This document shows, piece by piece, positions 34,870 to 44,276 of a DNA stretch of 64,000 nt. Made by a program: the position numbers and the translations under genes. Location of the stretch: positions 12,048 to 76,047 of the forward strand of contig JAJPYQ010000032.1 of the NCBI GenBank assembly GCA_021204865.1, read 5' to 3'. Numbering within the stretch: position 1 is the stretch's first letter; each line of letters begins with the position of its first letter. Source of the DNA: Prevotellaceae bacterium (GTDB taxonomy: Bacteria; Bacteroidota; Bacteroidia; Bacteroidales; Bacteroidaceae). The notes below the pieces were generated by a model. It saw nothing but the letters and a program-made list of their open reading frames with translations, had not been told where the DNA came from and made no database searches.

Positions 34870-36344
34870 TTCGCCTTGATTGAGTCGTTGTTAACCACTG
34901 CCGCCAGCTCCTGCGGGCGCACCTTGACGGGTCCCTTCATAAACTCAGGTATGTTGTAGGACCGAAGTAGCTCACGGTGGTACTCGGGGTACTTAGAGGG
35001 AAGCTCGAAGGGCTTCGTGCCTCTGCCCTCTGCGTCTATGTGGGCGATGAAGGGGCGAGTGTAGTTGCCGTCCGTGCGCCTGCTGCTGAAGATGACCCAC
35101 CGTCCGTTGCTGCTCCACGTGTGGTAGCTCTCCACGTTGTCGGAGTTAAGCTCCTTCATCGGGCGCACCTCCTTCGTCGCAAGGTTCATAAGGTAAAGGT
35201 CAGCGTCGGTGTGCCATATATGGAAGACACCGAAGCGCCCCATCGTGAACATCAGCCATCGCCCGTCGGGACTTACCCTTGGCAGCGTGGCGCTCATAGA
35301 GTCGGCGGCAGCGTCGTACACCAGTTCCCGCTCTCCGAAGGAGCGTGTCTTGAGGTCGAAGGGGCGGCGGTAGAGGCTGTAGCGCACCTGCTGGTAGTTC
35401 ACTATCATATCGAACTCCTTGCTCACGCCCTCCGTCGTGTCCGCCCTCTCGTAGTGGGCGGAGCAGTAGTACAGCCACTTGCCGTCGGGGCTCCAGTGTG
35501 GGAAGCAGTCGAGGTTGTTGGTGTCCTTCTCCAAGGGCAGCACCTCGTGTCGGTCGATGTCATAGAGCATAAGGTCGCTGTACGTGTCCTGCACCTCAAT
35601 CTTCTGCACGTCGTTGGTGTGGAACGACTGCCCTGTATGGTTGGTGGAGTAGGCTATGAGCTTCTCCGTCGGGTGCCAAGCAGGGTAGACGCCAGCGCTC
35701 ACCGTCTTGCCCGTCACGAGGTCAATGCGCTCCGTCTTGCCGTCGTAGCTTATGATGGTGCCGCCCTTAGCCTGACGTACGTGGAACTGCATACGGTCAG
35801 GGTTGTAGTTCTGATAGGCGTGGCAGTTGATGCACTGCCCGTCCTTCTCGTTGCTGTTAATCATATTGCCGTAGATGACGCTCTCGTCGTACGTCTCGAG
35901 GCAGCGTTGGCAGATGGTCAGGTCCTCGTAGGTGACGTAGGAGGGGGCGATGAGGCGGTAGGAGATGTAGGGGTCTATGCTGTCGGGGGAGATGACGATG
36001 CTGAACGGCTTCATCCGTGTCCACCTGCCTTGGTTCTTAAGGAACACCTCGGCTGTCACCGTCCCCTTAAGCTGCCTCCACTGCTTCTCCTTAGGGCAGA
36101 TGTCAGGGCCGCTAAGCACTATCTCCGTCTCGCCGTCGCTTAGGCGGCAGAGGCTTTGCTCCGCCTCGCTGTCGATGTGGAAGGTTAGGGGAGCGATGTT
36201 CACAGGCACGGTCACGTCCCTGTAGTCAGGGTAGATCATTGCCTCCTGCCTGCTTTGGGTGTAGTCGTGAGGCACGCTTGCCCTCTTGCACGAGAGGGGT
36301 AGGGCAGAGAGCAGGATAATATATAAGGTGTGAGATGCTTTCAT
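34866..36344 (-). CDS. TolB-like (PD40/WD40) exported protein with a CxxCH motif
   Basis: A 492-aa protein. The signal ends at a possible lipobox, LLSALPLSC. The middle has two cysteine pairs, CQRCLE near residue 145 and DGQCINCHAYQNYN near 168; the second has the form of a c-type haem site. Residues from about 215 onward form PD40-type propeller blades: VYPAWHPTEKLIAYSTNH, FPHWSPDGKWLYYCSAH, RVSPDGRWLMFTMG, and TWSSNGRWVIFSSRR. It sits between DUF6057 (14 bp) and the GH2 gene (4-bp overlap). The role is unknown; haem binding would need testing. Confidence 0.75.
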   Translation of the reverse strand: MKASHTLYIILLSALPLSCKRASVPHDYTQSRQEAMIYPDYRDVTVPVNIAPLTFHIDSEAEQSLCRLSDGETEIVLSGPDICPKEKQWRQLKGTVTAEVFLKNQGRWTRMKPFSIVISPDSIDPYISYRLIAPSYVTYEDLTICQRCLETYDESVIYGNMINSNEKDGQCINCHAYQNYNPDRMQFHVRQAKGGTIISYDGKTERIDLVTGKTVSAGVYPAWHPTEKLIAYSTNHTGQSFHTNDVQKIEVQDTYSDLMLYDIDRHEVLPLEKDTNNLDCFPHWSPDGKWLYYCSAHYERADTTEGVSKEFDMIVNYQQVRYSLYRRPFDLKTRSFGERELVYDAAADSMSATLPRVSPDGRWLMFTMGRFGVFHIWHTDADLYLMNLATKEVRPMKELNSDNVESYHTWSSNGRWVIFSSRRTDGNYTRPFIAHIDAEGRGTKPFELPSKYPEYHRELLRSYNIPEFMKGPVKVRPQELAAVVNNDSIKAK

Positions 36345-36358
36345 AGTGGTGTATGGCT

Positions 36359-38317
36359 TCAGTTAGTCTTTTGGTCGCGCTCAAGGAAGTAGAAGTAGAA
36401 GAAGGTGTCTCCGAACTGTGGGTAGAAGGCGCGCTTCTTTTGCTCGTCCGTCATGCTGCCGCACTGGGTGTTGAAGTTCATAAAGTCTTGGTAGCGCTGC
36501 TTAACGTTAGGGTCGAAGGGTATCTTCTCGAGGGCTTGGGCGTTGGTCAGCCCTGGCCACAGCTCGCTCTCACGCTGGGGCTCGAGCATAGAGTAGAGGT
36601 AGGCTGCCTCCTGGTAGTGGGTAGGCACTCGGAAGCCGTCCTCCGTCTGGTGCATCCCGATGTACTGGTGGAAGCGTGGCCAGAAGAGGGAGATGTCCTT
36701 CATCAGCATAGCGCAGATGAGCGTCATCTCTTGGTAATAGGGGTCTGCGCCTTGCCCTGAGGAGAAGGTGCGAAGCAGGTATAGCTCCACCAGCGTCTTG
36801 TCCCCGTCGAGACGGTCGGTGAAGACGGACATCGGCATTATCGGCTTGAACTCCTCGTCCTCTGCCATCAGCTCGGGCCTTCCGAGGTACTGCTCGTAGT
36901 GCCGTGCCCAAGCCTTATGGTTGCGTGTCATCTCGAGCAGGCGCAGGTACTTGCGGGCCACCTCCCACTCCTTCGAGACGAGGCTGCTCTTAGCCATGTA
37001 CTTAAGCACGTTGGCGTTCCACCCGTACTCTACGCCGTCCTCCATGCACCATCGGTAGCAGAACTGCTCCTTGCCGTAGAAGTAGTAGAGCATCTTGCCG
37101 CCCACCTGCGTTATGTGGATGGGCGACACCTGATGGCTGAAGTGCTTGTCGAGGGGCAGGTGCACCACGGTGTCACGTCCCTCCGCCTTCGTCACTGTGC
37201 AGTGGTAGCCGCAAAGGCAGTATTGCTCCGAGCCCTCAGGGTAGCGGAACATCTCGTCTCCCGCCCTTCCGAGGCGGAAGAGGGCGAGGTTCTTCTCCAT
37301 CACCATAAGCCTCGACGGGGGCATCTGCTCCCCTATGGTGTTGTCACGCATAGCGCGGAGCACCCCCTCCCAGTCCATACGCTCTATGCAGTTCATCATA
37401 CGCGCCTCCTTCAGGAAGTTAGTGTCCATGTACCAGCGCGACAGCAGTCCCCAGCCGCCAAGGCAGACGAGCACCACCGCCGCTGCCCACGCCAAGGCTT
37501 GGCGGCGGCGCATAGGGCGCATCCACGAGAAGACCAGCGGAGGCAGGAAGGAGAGGGCAAGGGCGTAGTAGGCAAGTCGGAACTCAGGGAAGTCGGTCTG
37601 GGCAAGGCTCATGCACGGCATCGCCGCACGGTACACCTCCGTCCTCATCACCTGCGTGTAAGCCCACTGGTAGTACAGCTGCGGCACTATCAGCACAAGG
37701 GCGACGGCGAGGCAGGCGTACGTTATCTGCTGCCCGCGACTGGCGTTGGGGTAGCGCTTAAGCCCCAGCAGCAGCACGGCGAGGAAGCTCCAAGCCCCCA
37801 TCAAGGGATAGCCTGCCCCCGCCACCACCGCGATATATAGGCAGCGCCACCAGCCACGGGTGTGCTTCGCGGGAGGTTGCAGCAGCAGGGACACGAGCAC
37901 GCCTAACGTCGGCACCCAAGCCCAGCCCTGAAGCTTGGAGTGGTATATCCAGTAGCCCGACTGCACGAGAGCCGTCTCTATCGCCAAGAGGGGCAGCAGG
38001 GCGAACAGGACCCTCGCCCCTCTGAGGCGGAACGCGCAGCAGAGCAGGGCGGCCGTCAAGAGCCAAGCCACGCAGAGCAGCAGCACCCCTAAGCCCGGCT
38101 GCTGGAAGTATTGGGTCATGAGGGCGGCCAGCCAAGTGAGCGTGCCGCCGGGGTACTTGCAGCTTGTCTCATAGAACAGGCGGGTGGGCAGGAAGAGCGA
38201 CAGCTCCTCGACGCGGACGAGCACCTCGCCCCAGCGCCTCAGCAGCATAATGCCCATCGCGGCGACTGACAGCGCGACGAGGAGGTAGGGAAAGGCTTTC
38301 GAGAGTAGGCGTTTCAT
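36359..38317 (-). CDS. DUF6057 multi-pass membrane protein
   Basis: A 652-aa protein. Residues 1-320 hold about eight to ten hydrophobic helices, starting LLSKAFPYLLVALSVAAMGI and including LARAPLVFSWM-like loops. A hydrophilic C-terminal half of about 330 aa has TPR-like helices (SLVSKEWEVARKYLRLLEMT). The layout and the YETSCKYPGGTLTWLA loop fit DUF6057 of Bacteroidota as I recall it. ATG 38317 is used because the promoter (TTG-20-TACCTTTG) lies upstream at 38348-38378, inside the longer ORF. First gene of the DUF6057 / TolB-like / GH2 operon. Confidence 0.8.
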   Translation of the reverse strand: MKRLLSKAFPYLLVALSVAAMGIMLLRRWGEVLVRVEELSLFLPTRLFYETSCKYPGGTLTWLAALMTQYFQQPGLGVLLLCVAWLLTAALLCCAFRLRGARVLFALLPLLAIETALVQSGYWIYHSKLQGWAWVPTLGVLVSLLLQPPAKHTRGWWRCLYIAVVAGAGYPLMGAWSFLAVLLLGLKRYPNASRGQQITYACLAVALVLIVPQLYYQWAYTQVMRTEVYRAAMPCMSLAQTDFPEFRLAYYALALSFLPPLVFSWMRPMRRRQALAWAAAVVLVCLGGWGLLSRWYMDTNFLKEARMMNCIERMDWEGVLRAMRDNTIGEQMPPSRLMVMEKNLALFRLGRAGDEMFRYPEGSEQYCLCGYHCTVTKAEGRDTVVHLPLDKHFSHQVSPIHITQVGGKMLYYFYGKEQFCYRWCMEDGVEYGWNANVLKYMAKSSLVSKEWEVARKYLRLLEMTRNHKAWARHYEQYLGRPELMAEDEEFKPIMPMSVFTDRLDGDKTLVELYLLRTFSSGQGADPYYQEMTLICAMLMKDISLFWPRFHQYIGMHQTEDGFRVPTHYQEAAYLYSMLEPQRESELWPGLTNAQALEKIPFDPNVKQRYQDFMNFNTQCGSMTDEQKKRAFYPQFGDTFFYFYFLERDQKTN

Positions 38318-38347
38318 GTCTTCGGTTAAGGTGATGAACAGTTGGCG

Positions 38348-38378
38348 CAAAGGTAGGCAATTCCTCCTTCAATGGCAA
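38348..38378 (-). promoter_or_regulatory. Promoter of the DUF6057-TolB-GH2 operon
   Basis: On the minus strand, TTG (38376-38378), exactly 20 nt, then TACCTTTG (38348-38355), 30 bp before the ATG. Confidence 0.7.
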
Positions 38379-38400
38379 GACTGACAGCAAGTTTCCGCGA

Positions 38401-38465
38401 AGAGGAGCGGCTGGTCGTCGCGAAGAGGAGCGGCTGGTCGTCGCGAAGAGGAGCGGCTGGTCTTT
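38401..38465. repeat. Tandem array, 23-bp unit, 2.8 copies
   Basis: Units starting AGAGGAGCGGCTGGTC occur at 38401, 38424 and 38447. The core is the reverse complement of CCAGCCGCTCCT from the array at 5507. It lies between the promoter of the DUF6057 operon and the 3' end of the methyltransferase gene. Confidence 0.9.
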
Positions 38466-38487
38466 TGCGGCTTATACCTTATATATA

Positions 38488-39249
38488 TTAGGGACGCTGC
38501 CTGCGCCTGAACTCAGCGCAGACTATCGCCGCGGCCATCGCCACATTGAGGCTTTCCACCGTAGGGGACTGGGCAGGGTAGGGCGGGATGACGAGCCGGC
38601 GGCTGACCAGGCGACTGAGGCCCGGGCGGATGCCCCTCCCCTCGTTGCCAAGGAGGATGACGCCCGTCCCGCCCAGCTCCGCGCTGTAGATGTCCTCGCC
38701 GCTGAGGAAGGTGCCGTAGATGTCTCCACCGAAGGCTCGCAACTGCGCCTCAAGGTCGATGTACTGGACGCGCACCCGTGCCAAAGCACCCATGGTGGCT
38801 TGAACGGCCTTGGGGCTGAACACGTCGGCGGTGTCCGTGGAGCAGAACACGCGCCTCAGCCCGAACCAGTCCGCCAGCCTGACGATGGTACCGAGGTTGC
38901 CGGGGTCTTGCACGCAGTCCAGCGCCAGCGTCAGCTCGTGGGTTGCCACGTCCTCGAGCCGCTCCTGCCACCGGGGGAGACTGAAGATGGCGATGACCTC
39001 CTGCGGGTGCTGCTGCAAGGAGGCACGGCGCAGCTCCTCAGGGCTTACTATGACGGGCGTGACCCCAGGGGGCAGCAGGGCGGCGTTGCGCTCAGCCCAC
39101 CCCTCGAGGCAGATGACACGGTGGAGGGTGAACGAGGGCATAAGCTCTCCCACGAGCTTGCCGCCCTCCGCGAGGAACAGCCCCTCCTTGAGGCGACACT
39201 TGCGCCCCTCGAGGCTCTTGATGGTACGCACAAGGCTCTTGCTGATCAT
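38488..39249 (-). CDS. TrmH/SpoU-family RNA 2'-O-methyltransferase
   Basis: A 253-aa SPOUT enzyme. The N-terminal substrate-binding domain begins SLVRTIKSLEGRKCRLKEG. The catalytic domain has LALDCVQDPGNLGTIVRLAD near residue 120, VILLGNEGRGI near 198, and VIPPYPAQSPTVESLNVAMA at the end. These three motifs define the SpoU group, which methylates ribose 2'-OH in tRNA or rRNA. The precise nucleotide is not deducible. The start at 39249 follows a TACCTTTG box (39256-39263); the ORF-track start is too far upstream. Confidence 0.9.
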   Translation of the reverse strand: MISKSLVRTIKSLEGRKCRLKEGLFLAEGGKLVGELMPSFTLHRVICLEGWAERNAALLPPGVTPVIVSPEELRRASLQQHPQEVIAIFSLPRWQERLEDVATHELTLALDCVQDPGNLGTIVRLADWFGLRRVFCSTDTADVFSPKAVQATMGALARVRVQYIDLEAQLRAFGGDIYGTFLSGEDIYSAELGGTGVILLGNEGRGIRPGLSRLVSRRLVIPPYPAQSPTVESLNVAMAAAIVCAEFRRRQRP

Positions 39250-39255
39250 CGCCTG

Positions 39256-39334
39256 CAAAGGTAGCGAATAAAGGCAAGCGGGTACACTAATCAGGCGAAA
39301 GCTTTGGACTAATGCCCCTTTCTCCTTACCTTTG
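39256..39334. promoter_or_regulatory. Divergent promoters: TrmH-family gene and serC operon
   Basis: Minus strand: TACCTTTG at 39256-39263. Plus strand: TTG (39304-39306), 20 nt, TACCTTTG (39327-39334), 40 bp before serC. The plus-strand promoter is a perfect fit to the layout. Confidence 0.7.
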
Positions 39335-39373
39335 CCACCGGAAACACCTAACACAATAAGCAACTACACACAA

Positions 39374-40444
39374 ATGATGAAGCACAATTTCAACGCAGGC
39401 CCCTCGAAGCTGCCCATCGACGTGATGAGGGCGGTGAGCGCGGCCTGTCTCGACTTCGAGAACAGTGGCCTCTCCCTGATGGAGATGAGCCACAGGGCGA
39501 AGAACTTCCAGCCAGTGGTCGACGAGGCGGTACAGCTCTTCCGTGAGCTGCTCAGCATACCAGAGGGGTACAGCGTGCTGTTCCTCGGCGGCGGGGCGAG
39601 CCTCGAGTTCTGCATGGTGCCCTATAACTTCCTCGAGCATAAGGCAGCCTACCTCAACACCGGCGTGTGGGCTAAGAAGGCGATGGCGGAGGCCAAGCTC
39701 TTCGGGGAGACGGTGGAGGTGGCAAGCAGCGCCGACACCACTTACAACTACATCCCGAAGGGCTACACCGTGCCCTCGGACGCGGACTACTTCCACGTGA
39801 CGACCAACAACACCATCTACGGCACGGAGCTGCACCGTGACCTCGACTCCCCCGTGCCTATGATAGCCGACATGAGCAGCGACATCTTCTCACGCCCCGT
39901 GGACGTTAGCAAGTACAACTGCATATACGGCGGGGCGCAGAAGAACCTCTCGATGGCAGGCGTGACCTTCGTCATCGTCAAGGACGACGCACTGGGCAAG
40001 GTGACAAGACCCATTCCCACGATGCTCGACTACCGCACGCACGTGAAAGGCGGCTCTATGTTCAACACGCCCCCGACGGTGCCCATCTACTGCGCCCTTC
40101 AGACGCTAAGGTGGATTAAGCGTGAGGGCGGCGTCGAGGAGATGCAGCGCAGGGCGGAGGCTAAGGCAGCCCTGCTGTACGGCGAGATAGAGCGCAACAA
40201 GCTGTTCCGCCCGACGGTCCTCAACCCCGACGACCGCTCCTATATGAACATCTGCTTCGTGATGAGCGAGGAGTACAAGGAATTGGAGGCAGGTTTCCTC
40301 AGCTTCGCCACAGAGCGAGGGATGGTGGGCGTGAAGGGTCACCGAAGCGTGGGAGGCTTCCGCGCCAGCTGCTACAACGCGGTAACCATCGACGACGTGA
40401 AGGCCCTTGTGGAGTGTATGCAGGAGTTCGAGAGGCAACATTAA
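39374..40444 (+). CDS. serC: Phosphoserine aminotransferase
   Basis: SerC (356 aa) makes 3-phosphoserine from 3-phosphohydroxypyruvate and glutamate. It begins [26 protein letters not shown] is near residue 70, and the PLP Lys is in [12 protein letters not shown] near 190. [14 protein letters not shown] is near 335 and binds the substrate phosphate. The start is MM at 39374/39377; the upstream ORF part overlaps the promoter. It is followed by serA after 25 bp and DUF1015 beyond it, a serine biosynthesis operon. Confidence 0.97.
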   Translation: MMKHNFNAGPSKLPIDVMRAVSAACLDFENSGLSLMEMSHRAKNFQPVVDEAVQLFRELLSIPEGYSVLFLGGGASLEFCMVPYNFLEHKAAYLNTGVWAKKAMAEAKLFGETVEVASSADTTYNYIPKGYTVPSDADYFHVTTNNTIYGTELHRDLDSPVPMIADMSSDIFSRPVDVSKYNCIYGGAQKNLSMAGVTFVIVKDDALGKVTRPIPTMLDYRTHVKGGSMFNTPPTVPIYCALQTLRWIKREGGVEEMQRRAEAKAALLYGEIERNKLFRPTVLNPDDRSYMNICFVMSEEYKELEAGFLSFATERGMVGVKGHRSVGGFRASCYNAVTIDDVKALVECMQEFERQH

Positions 40445-40469
40445 GACTAACTAAAGGAGACAACGAGAC

Positions 40470-41393
40470 ATGACTAAGGTGCTTGTGGCGACAGAGAAGC
40501 CTTTCAGTAGGGTAGCTGTCGAAGGGATAAAGGAAGTGACCGACGCTGCCGGCTATGAGCTGGCTCTGCTGGAGAAGTACACGGACAAGGGGCAGCTGCT
40601 CCAGGCGGTGGCAGACGCTGACGCATTGATTGTGCGGTCGGACAAGGTGGACGCTGACGTACTGGCGGCTGCCAAGAAGCTTAAGATAGTAGTACGAGCC
40701 GGGGCAGGGTTCGACAACCTCGACCTTAAGGCTTGCACGGCGCACAACGTGGTGGCGATGAACACCCCTGGGCAGAACGCCAACAGCGTGGCTGAGCTTG
40801 TGTTCGGTCTGCTGGTCTTCTGCGTGCGCAACTTCTTCAACGGTAGCAGCGGCACGGAGCTTAAGGGCAAGAAGCTGGGCATCCTCGCCTTCGGCAACGT
40901 GGGCAGGAACGTGGCGCGCATTGCCAAGGGCTTCGGCATGGAGGTATGCGCCTTCGACGCTTACTGCCCCGCCAGCGTCATAGAGGAGGCCGGGGTGAAG
41001 GCAGTGCCTGACCAGGAGACTCTCTTCGACGAGTGTGACATCGTGAGCCTGCACATACCGGCGACACCCGAGACCCTCAAGAGCATCAACAAGGCTCTGG
41101 TGGGAAGGATGAGGAAAGGCGGCATCCTGGTGAACACCGCCCGCAAGGAGGTGGTCGACGAGGAGGGGCTGCTCAGCCTTATGCAGGAGCGCGCCGACCT
41201 CAGGTACCTTACAGACATCAAGCCCGACACTGACGCTGCTTTCTCGGAGAAGTGCGCAGGCCGCTACTTCGCCACGCCTAAGAAGATGGGGGCGCAGACA
41301 GCCGAGGCTAACGCCAACGCAGGGGTTGCCGCCGCAAAGCAGATAGTGGGCTTCCTTAAGGAAGGCATAACCAAGTATCAGCTTAACAAGTAG
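40470..41393 (+). CDS. serA: D-3-phosphoglycerate dehydrogenase, short type
   Basis: SerA (307 aa) starts serine synthesis by oxidising 3-phosphoglycerate. It has only the substrate and nucleotide domains and no ACT domain, so serine feedback through ACT is absent. The NAD motif is KLGILAFGNVGRNVARIA near residue 132, and the catalytic Arg is in NTARKEVVDEE near 225. Where most family members have the catalytic His (HxG), the sequence reads YFATPKKMGAQTAEAN, with Lys instead. This appears to be the lineage form of the enzyme. DUF1015 starts directly at the next base. Confidence 0.92.
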   Translation: MTKVLVATEKPFSRVAVEGIKEVTDAAGYELALLEKYTDKGQLLQAVADADALIVRSDKVDADVLAAAKKLKIVVRAGAGFDNLDLKACTAHNVVAMNTPGQNANSVAELVFGLLVFCVRNFFNGSSGTELKGKKLGILAFGNVGRNVARIAKGFGMEVCAFDAYCPASVIEEAGVKAVPDQETLFDECDIVSLHIPATPETLKSINKALVGRMRKGGILVNTARKEVVDEEGLLSLMQERADLRYLTDIKPDTDAAFSEKCAGRYFATPKKMGAQTAEANANAGVAAAKQIVGFLKEGITKYQLNK

Positions 41394-42647
41394 ATGGCAA
41401 CGATAAGACCATTCCGTGGCTTGCGTCCGCCTAAAGACTTGGTGGAGCAGGTGGAGAGCCGCCCCTACGATGTGCTTTCCAGCGAGGAGGCAAGGCAGGA
41501 GGCTGGCGACAACGAGAAGTCTCTCTACCACATCATCAAGCCTGAGATAGACTTCCCCGTGGGCACAAGCGAGTACGACCCCCGTGTGTACGAGCAGGCT
41601 GCCCTGAACTTCCGCAAGTTCCAGCAGGAGGGCTGGCTGGTGCAGGACACTCAGGACATGTACTACATCTATGCCCAGACGATGCAGGGCAGAACGCAGT
41701 ACGGGCTTGTCGTGGCTGCTGCCGTCAGGGACTATATGACGGGCGTAATCAAGAAGCACGAGCTCACGCGCAGGGACAAGGAGGAGGACCGCATGAAGCA
41801 CGTGAGGGCTACGCAGGCCAACATGGAGCCTGTCTTCTTCGCCTACCCCGACAACGAGGTGATTGACCGCCTCGTCGCTTCGTACGTCAGGCAAGCCCCC
41901 GAATACGACTTCATCGCACCCGTCGACGGCTTCCGCCATCAGCTCTGGCTCATCAGCAGCGAGGACGACCAGAGGCTCATCACAGAGACCTTCGCCTCCA
42001 TACCTTTCTTGTATATAGCCGACGGGCATCACCGCAGTGCCGCCGCCGCACTCGTGGGGGCGGAGATGGCTAAGCGCAACCCCGACCAGACGGGCCAGGA
42101 GGAGTACAACTACTTCATGGCGGTCTGCTTCCCAGCGGGGCAGCTAACAATCCTCGACTACAACCGTGTGCTGAGAGACCTGAACGGAATGACGGGGCAG
42201 CAGTTCCTCGCCCGGCTTGCCGAGAGCTTCGACATTGAGATTGCCGAGGGCAGGCAGGAGGCTCGCCCACAGCGGAAGCACCAGTTCGCACTTTATCTCG
42301 AGGGGTCGTGGTACCGCCTCACGCTTCACGAGGGGAAGGTGGACGAGAGCGACACGATAGAGAGCCTCGACGTTAGCGTAAGCAGCAAGCTGATACTGGA
42401 TAACCTGCTCAATATCACCGATTTACGCAGCGACAAGCGAATAGACTTCGTGGGTGGTCTTCGTGGCTACGAGGAGCTGGAGAAGAGGGTGGACAGCGGG
42501 GAGATGAAGATGGCTCTCGCACTCTATCCCGTGTCGATGGCGGAGATCATGAGCATTGCGGACAGCGGCGCCATCATGCCCCCGAAAGCCACTTGGTTCG
42601 AGCCTAAGCTGCGCAGCGGGCTGGTGGTGCATAAGCTCAGCTCTTGA
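41394..42647 (+). CDS. DUF1015 family protein
   Basis: A 417-aa protein of the uncharacterised DUF1015 family. It opens ATIRPFRGLRPPKDLVEQVE and contains SRPYDVLSSEEARQEAG. LYIADGHHRSAAAALVGAEM near residue 210 is the family's most conserved motif. YRLTLHEGKVDESDTIESLD follows, and the C-terminus is MSIADSGAIMPPKATWFEPK. It starts at the base after the serA stop, and no serB is visible. A role in serine metabolism is the natural inference from position. The reaction is not established. Confidence 0.88.
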   Translation: MATIRPFRGLRPPKDLVEQVESRPYDVLSSEEARQEAGDNEKSLYHIIKPEIDFPVGTSEYDPRVYEQAALNFRKFQQEGWLVQDTQDMYYIYAQTMQGRTQYGLVVAAAVRDYMTGVIKKHELTRRDKEEDRMKHVRATQANMEPVFFAYPDNEVIDRLVASYVRQAPEYDFIAPVDGFRHQLWLISSEDDQRLITETFASIPFLYIADGHHRSAAAALVGAEMAKRNPDQTGQEEYNYFMAVCFPAGQLTILDYNRVLRDLNGMTGQQFLARLAESFDIEIAEGRQEARPQRKHQFALYLEGSWYRLTLHEGKVDESDTIESLDVSVSSKLILDNLLNITDLRSDKRIDFVGGLRGYEELEKRVDSGEMKMALALYPVSMAEIMSIADSGAIMPPKATWFEPKLRSGLVVHKLSS

Positions 42648-42665
42648 GGCTGACGCACTGCCGCT

Positions 42666-43268
42666 ATGGACGACACGTATCTCACTCTGGCTGGTCCCTC
42701 TGAAGGCGAGTACTCCGAGAAGGGCAGCCGCTTCTTGGCGTTCGCGACGCACGTGTCGACCCTCGACGACTGCCGTGTTCTTGTCAATCAACACGGCAGA
42801 AGATTCCACGATGCACGGCACTTGTGCTACGCTTACATGCTAGGTCCCGAGCGTGCGACATACAGGGCTGTGGACGACGGCGAGCCGAGCGGAACAGCGG
42901 GACGGCCCATCCTGGGGCAGATAAACAGCCGAGGACTGACGGACGTGCTCGTGATCGTTGTGCGCTATTTCGGGGGGACTAAGCTGGGGACAAGCGGACT
43001 GATACGGGCTTACAAGACTGCCGCAGCGGCTGCTCTTAATGAAGCTAACATCGAGGAGCGAATGGTGTGCGACACCGTGACCGCGACTTTCGAGTATCCT
43101 TTACTCAGCCAAGTGATGCGGATAGTGAAAGACGAGGACTTGACCATCCTGAGGCAGGACTTCCAGCTCGAATGCGAGATGGTGCTGAAGGTGAGGAAGT
43201 CCGCCTCCAGCCACCTCGCTGAAAGGCTCCGTCAGGTGAGGGGCGTGGAAATACGAGTGAACGATTAA
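42666..43268 (+). CDS. YigZ/IMPACT family protein
   Basis: A 200-aa member of the IMPACT/YigZ family. The N-terminal domain has EYSEKGSRFLAFATHV, DARHLCYAYMLG and DDGEPSGTAGRPILGQINSR, followed by VVRYFGGTKLGTSGLIRAYK. The C-terminal half has a ferredoxin-like domain. Family members associate with translation or protein quality control, but no enzyme activity is assigned. It begins 18 bp after DUF1015 and probably continues that operon. Confidence 0.9.
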   Translation: MDDTYLTLAGPSEGEYSEKGSRFLAFATHVSTLDDCRVLVNQHGRRFHDARHLCYAYMLGPERATYRAVDDGEPSGTAGRPILGQINSRGLTDVLVIVVRYFGGTKLGTSGLIRAYKTAAAAALNEANIEERMVCDTVTATFEYPLLSQVMRIVKDEDLTILRQDFQLECEMVLKVRKSASSHLAERLRQVRGVEIRVND

Positions 43269-43292
43269 ACATAACGTCCATTATAAGTTGAA

Positions 43293-44219
43293 ATGAGCAG
43301 GCAACTAAGCGGTGCCGAGTACGCCGCCTCGAAATACAACGAATACCAGGTGCGCGAGGCTTCGACGCTCACAGAATTTCTAAGCAAGCAGATGTCAGGC
43401 ATCAGCCGCACCAGGCTGAAGAACATCCTGCAAGGTCGCGGCGTGCAGGTGGACAGATGTGTCGTCACACAGTTCGACTTTCCGCTGCGTCCCGGCATGC
43501 TGGTGCGCGTGAGCAAGCACCGCGGCAAGACCGACCTCCGTAGCCGCTGGATACAGCTAATATACGAGGACAAGGACATCGTCGTCGTTAACAAAGAGCC
43601 CGGAATACTGAGCATGGCAGCCACTCCAAGGCAGTTCTGCATAAAGAACATACTGGACGGATACTTTGACAAGCGCAACTTCAAGTGCCATGCACACGTC
43701 GTTCACCGCCTCGACAAGGAGACAAGCGGCCTGCTGGTCTACGCCAAGACAATCGAGGCCGCAAGAACGCTGCAAACTGACTGGAAGTCATACTGTTACG
43801 ACCGCCGATATCTCGCAGTGCTTGAAGGCAGGATGGAACGCGAGGGAGGCACCCTTCAGAGCTGGCTTAAGGACGACAAGAACTACTACACGCACAGTAG
43901 CCCCTTTGACAACGGAGGAAAACTTGCCATAACCCACTACCACACGCTGCAATGCTCGGACAATTTCTCACTCGTAGAGATGCGCCTCGAGACTGGCAGA
44001 AAGAACCAGATACGTGTGCAGATGGCAGACATCGGGCATCCCGTCGTCGGCGACATCAAGTACGGCAGCGGACCTGGCCCCTTGGACAGGCTTTGCCTCC
44101 ACGCCTTCCGCCTTTTCCTCACCCATCCCACGACGGGCGAACGCCTCCAGTTCGAGACACCCTACCCCGCCAGCTTCGTGAAGTTGACGAAAGCAAATGC
44201 TGTAATGCAAGACTTTTAG
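43293..44219 (+). CDS. RluA-family pseudouridine synthase
   Basis: A 308-aa enzyme with an N-terminal S4 RNA-binding domain (SRTRLKNILQGRGVQVDRCV near residue 33) and the RluA catalytic domain. The catalytic Asp is in VVHRLDKETSGLLVYAKT near residue 138; RRYLAVLEG and RKNQIRVQMADIGHPVVGD are also present. It isomerises uridines in 23S rRNA or tRNA; which ones cannot be told. Base composition is somewhat lower in GC toward this end of the operon. The stop is followed by the higBA promoter. Confidence 0.92.
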   Translation: MSRQLSGAEYAASKYNEYQVREASTLTEFLSKQMSGISRTRLKNILQGRGVQVDRCVVTQFDFPLRPGMLVRVSKHRGKTDLRSRWIQLIYEDKDIVVVNKEPGILSMAATPRQFCIKNILDGYFDKRNFKCHAHVVHRLDKETSGLLVYAKTIEAARTLQTDWKSYCYDRRYLAVLEGRMEREGGTLQSWLKDDKNYYTHSSPFDNGGKLAITHYHTLQCSDNFSLVEMRLETGRKNQIRVQMADIGHPVVGDIKYGSGPGPLDRLCLHAFRLFLTHPTTGERLQFETPYPASFVKLTKANAVMQDF

Positions 44220-44230
44220 GCTGATTTGTT

Positions 44231-44259
44231 TTGCGATACAAGATAAATCACTAACTTTG
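44231..44259 (+). promoter_or_regulatory. Promoter of higBA
   Basis: TTG at 44231-44233, 18 nt, then TAACTTTG (44252-44259), 17 bp before the toxin ATG. HigA probably binds here, as in other higBA pairs, but no clear operator palindrome is seen. Confidence 0.6.
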
Positions 44260-44276
44260 CAGGTGAGAATGACAGC

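Noticed and set aside
40299-42032. Minus-strand ORF of 577 aa opposite serA/DUF1015
   Set aside because: Antisense shadow; both plus-strand genes are certain.
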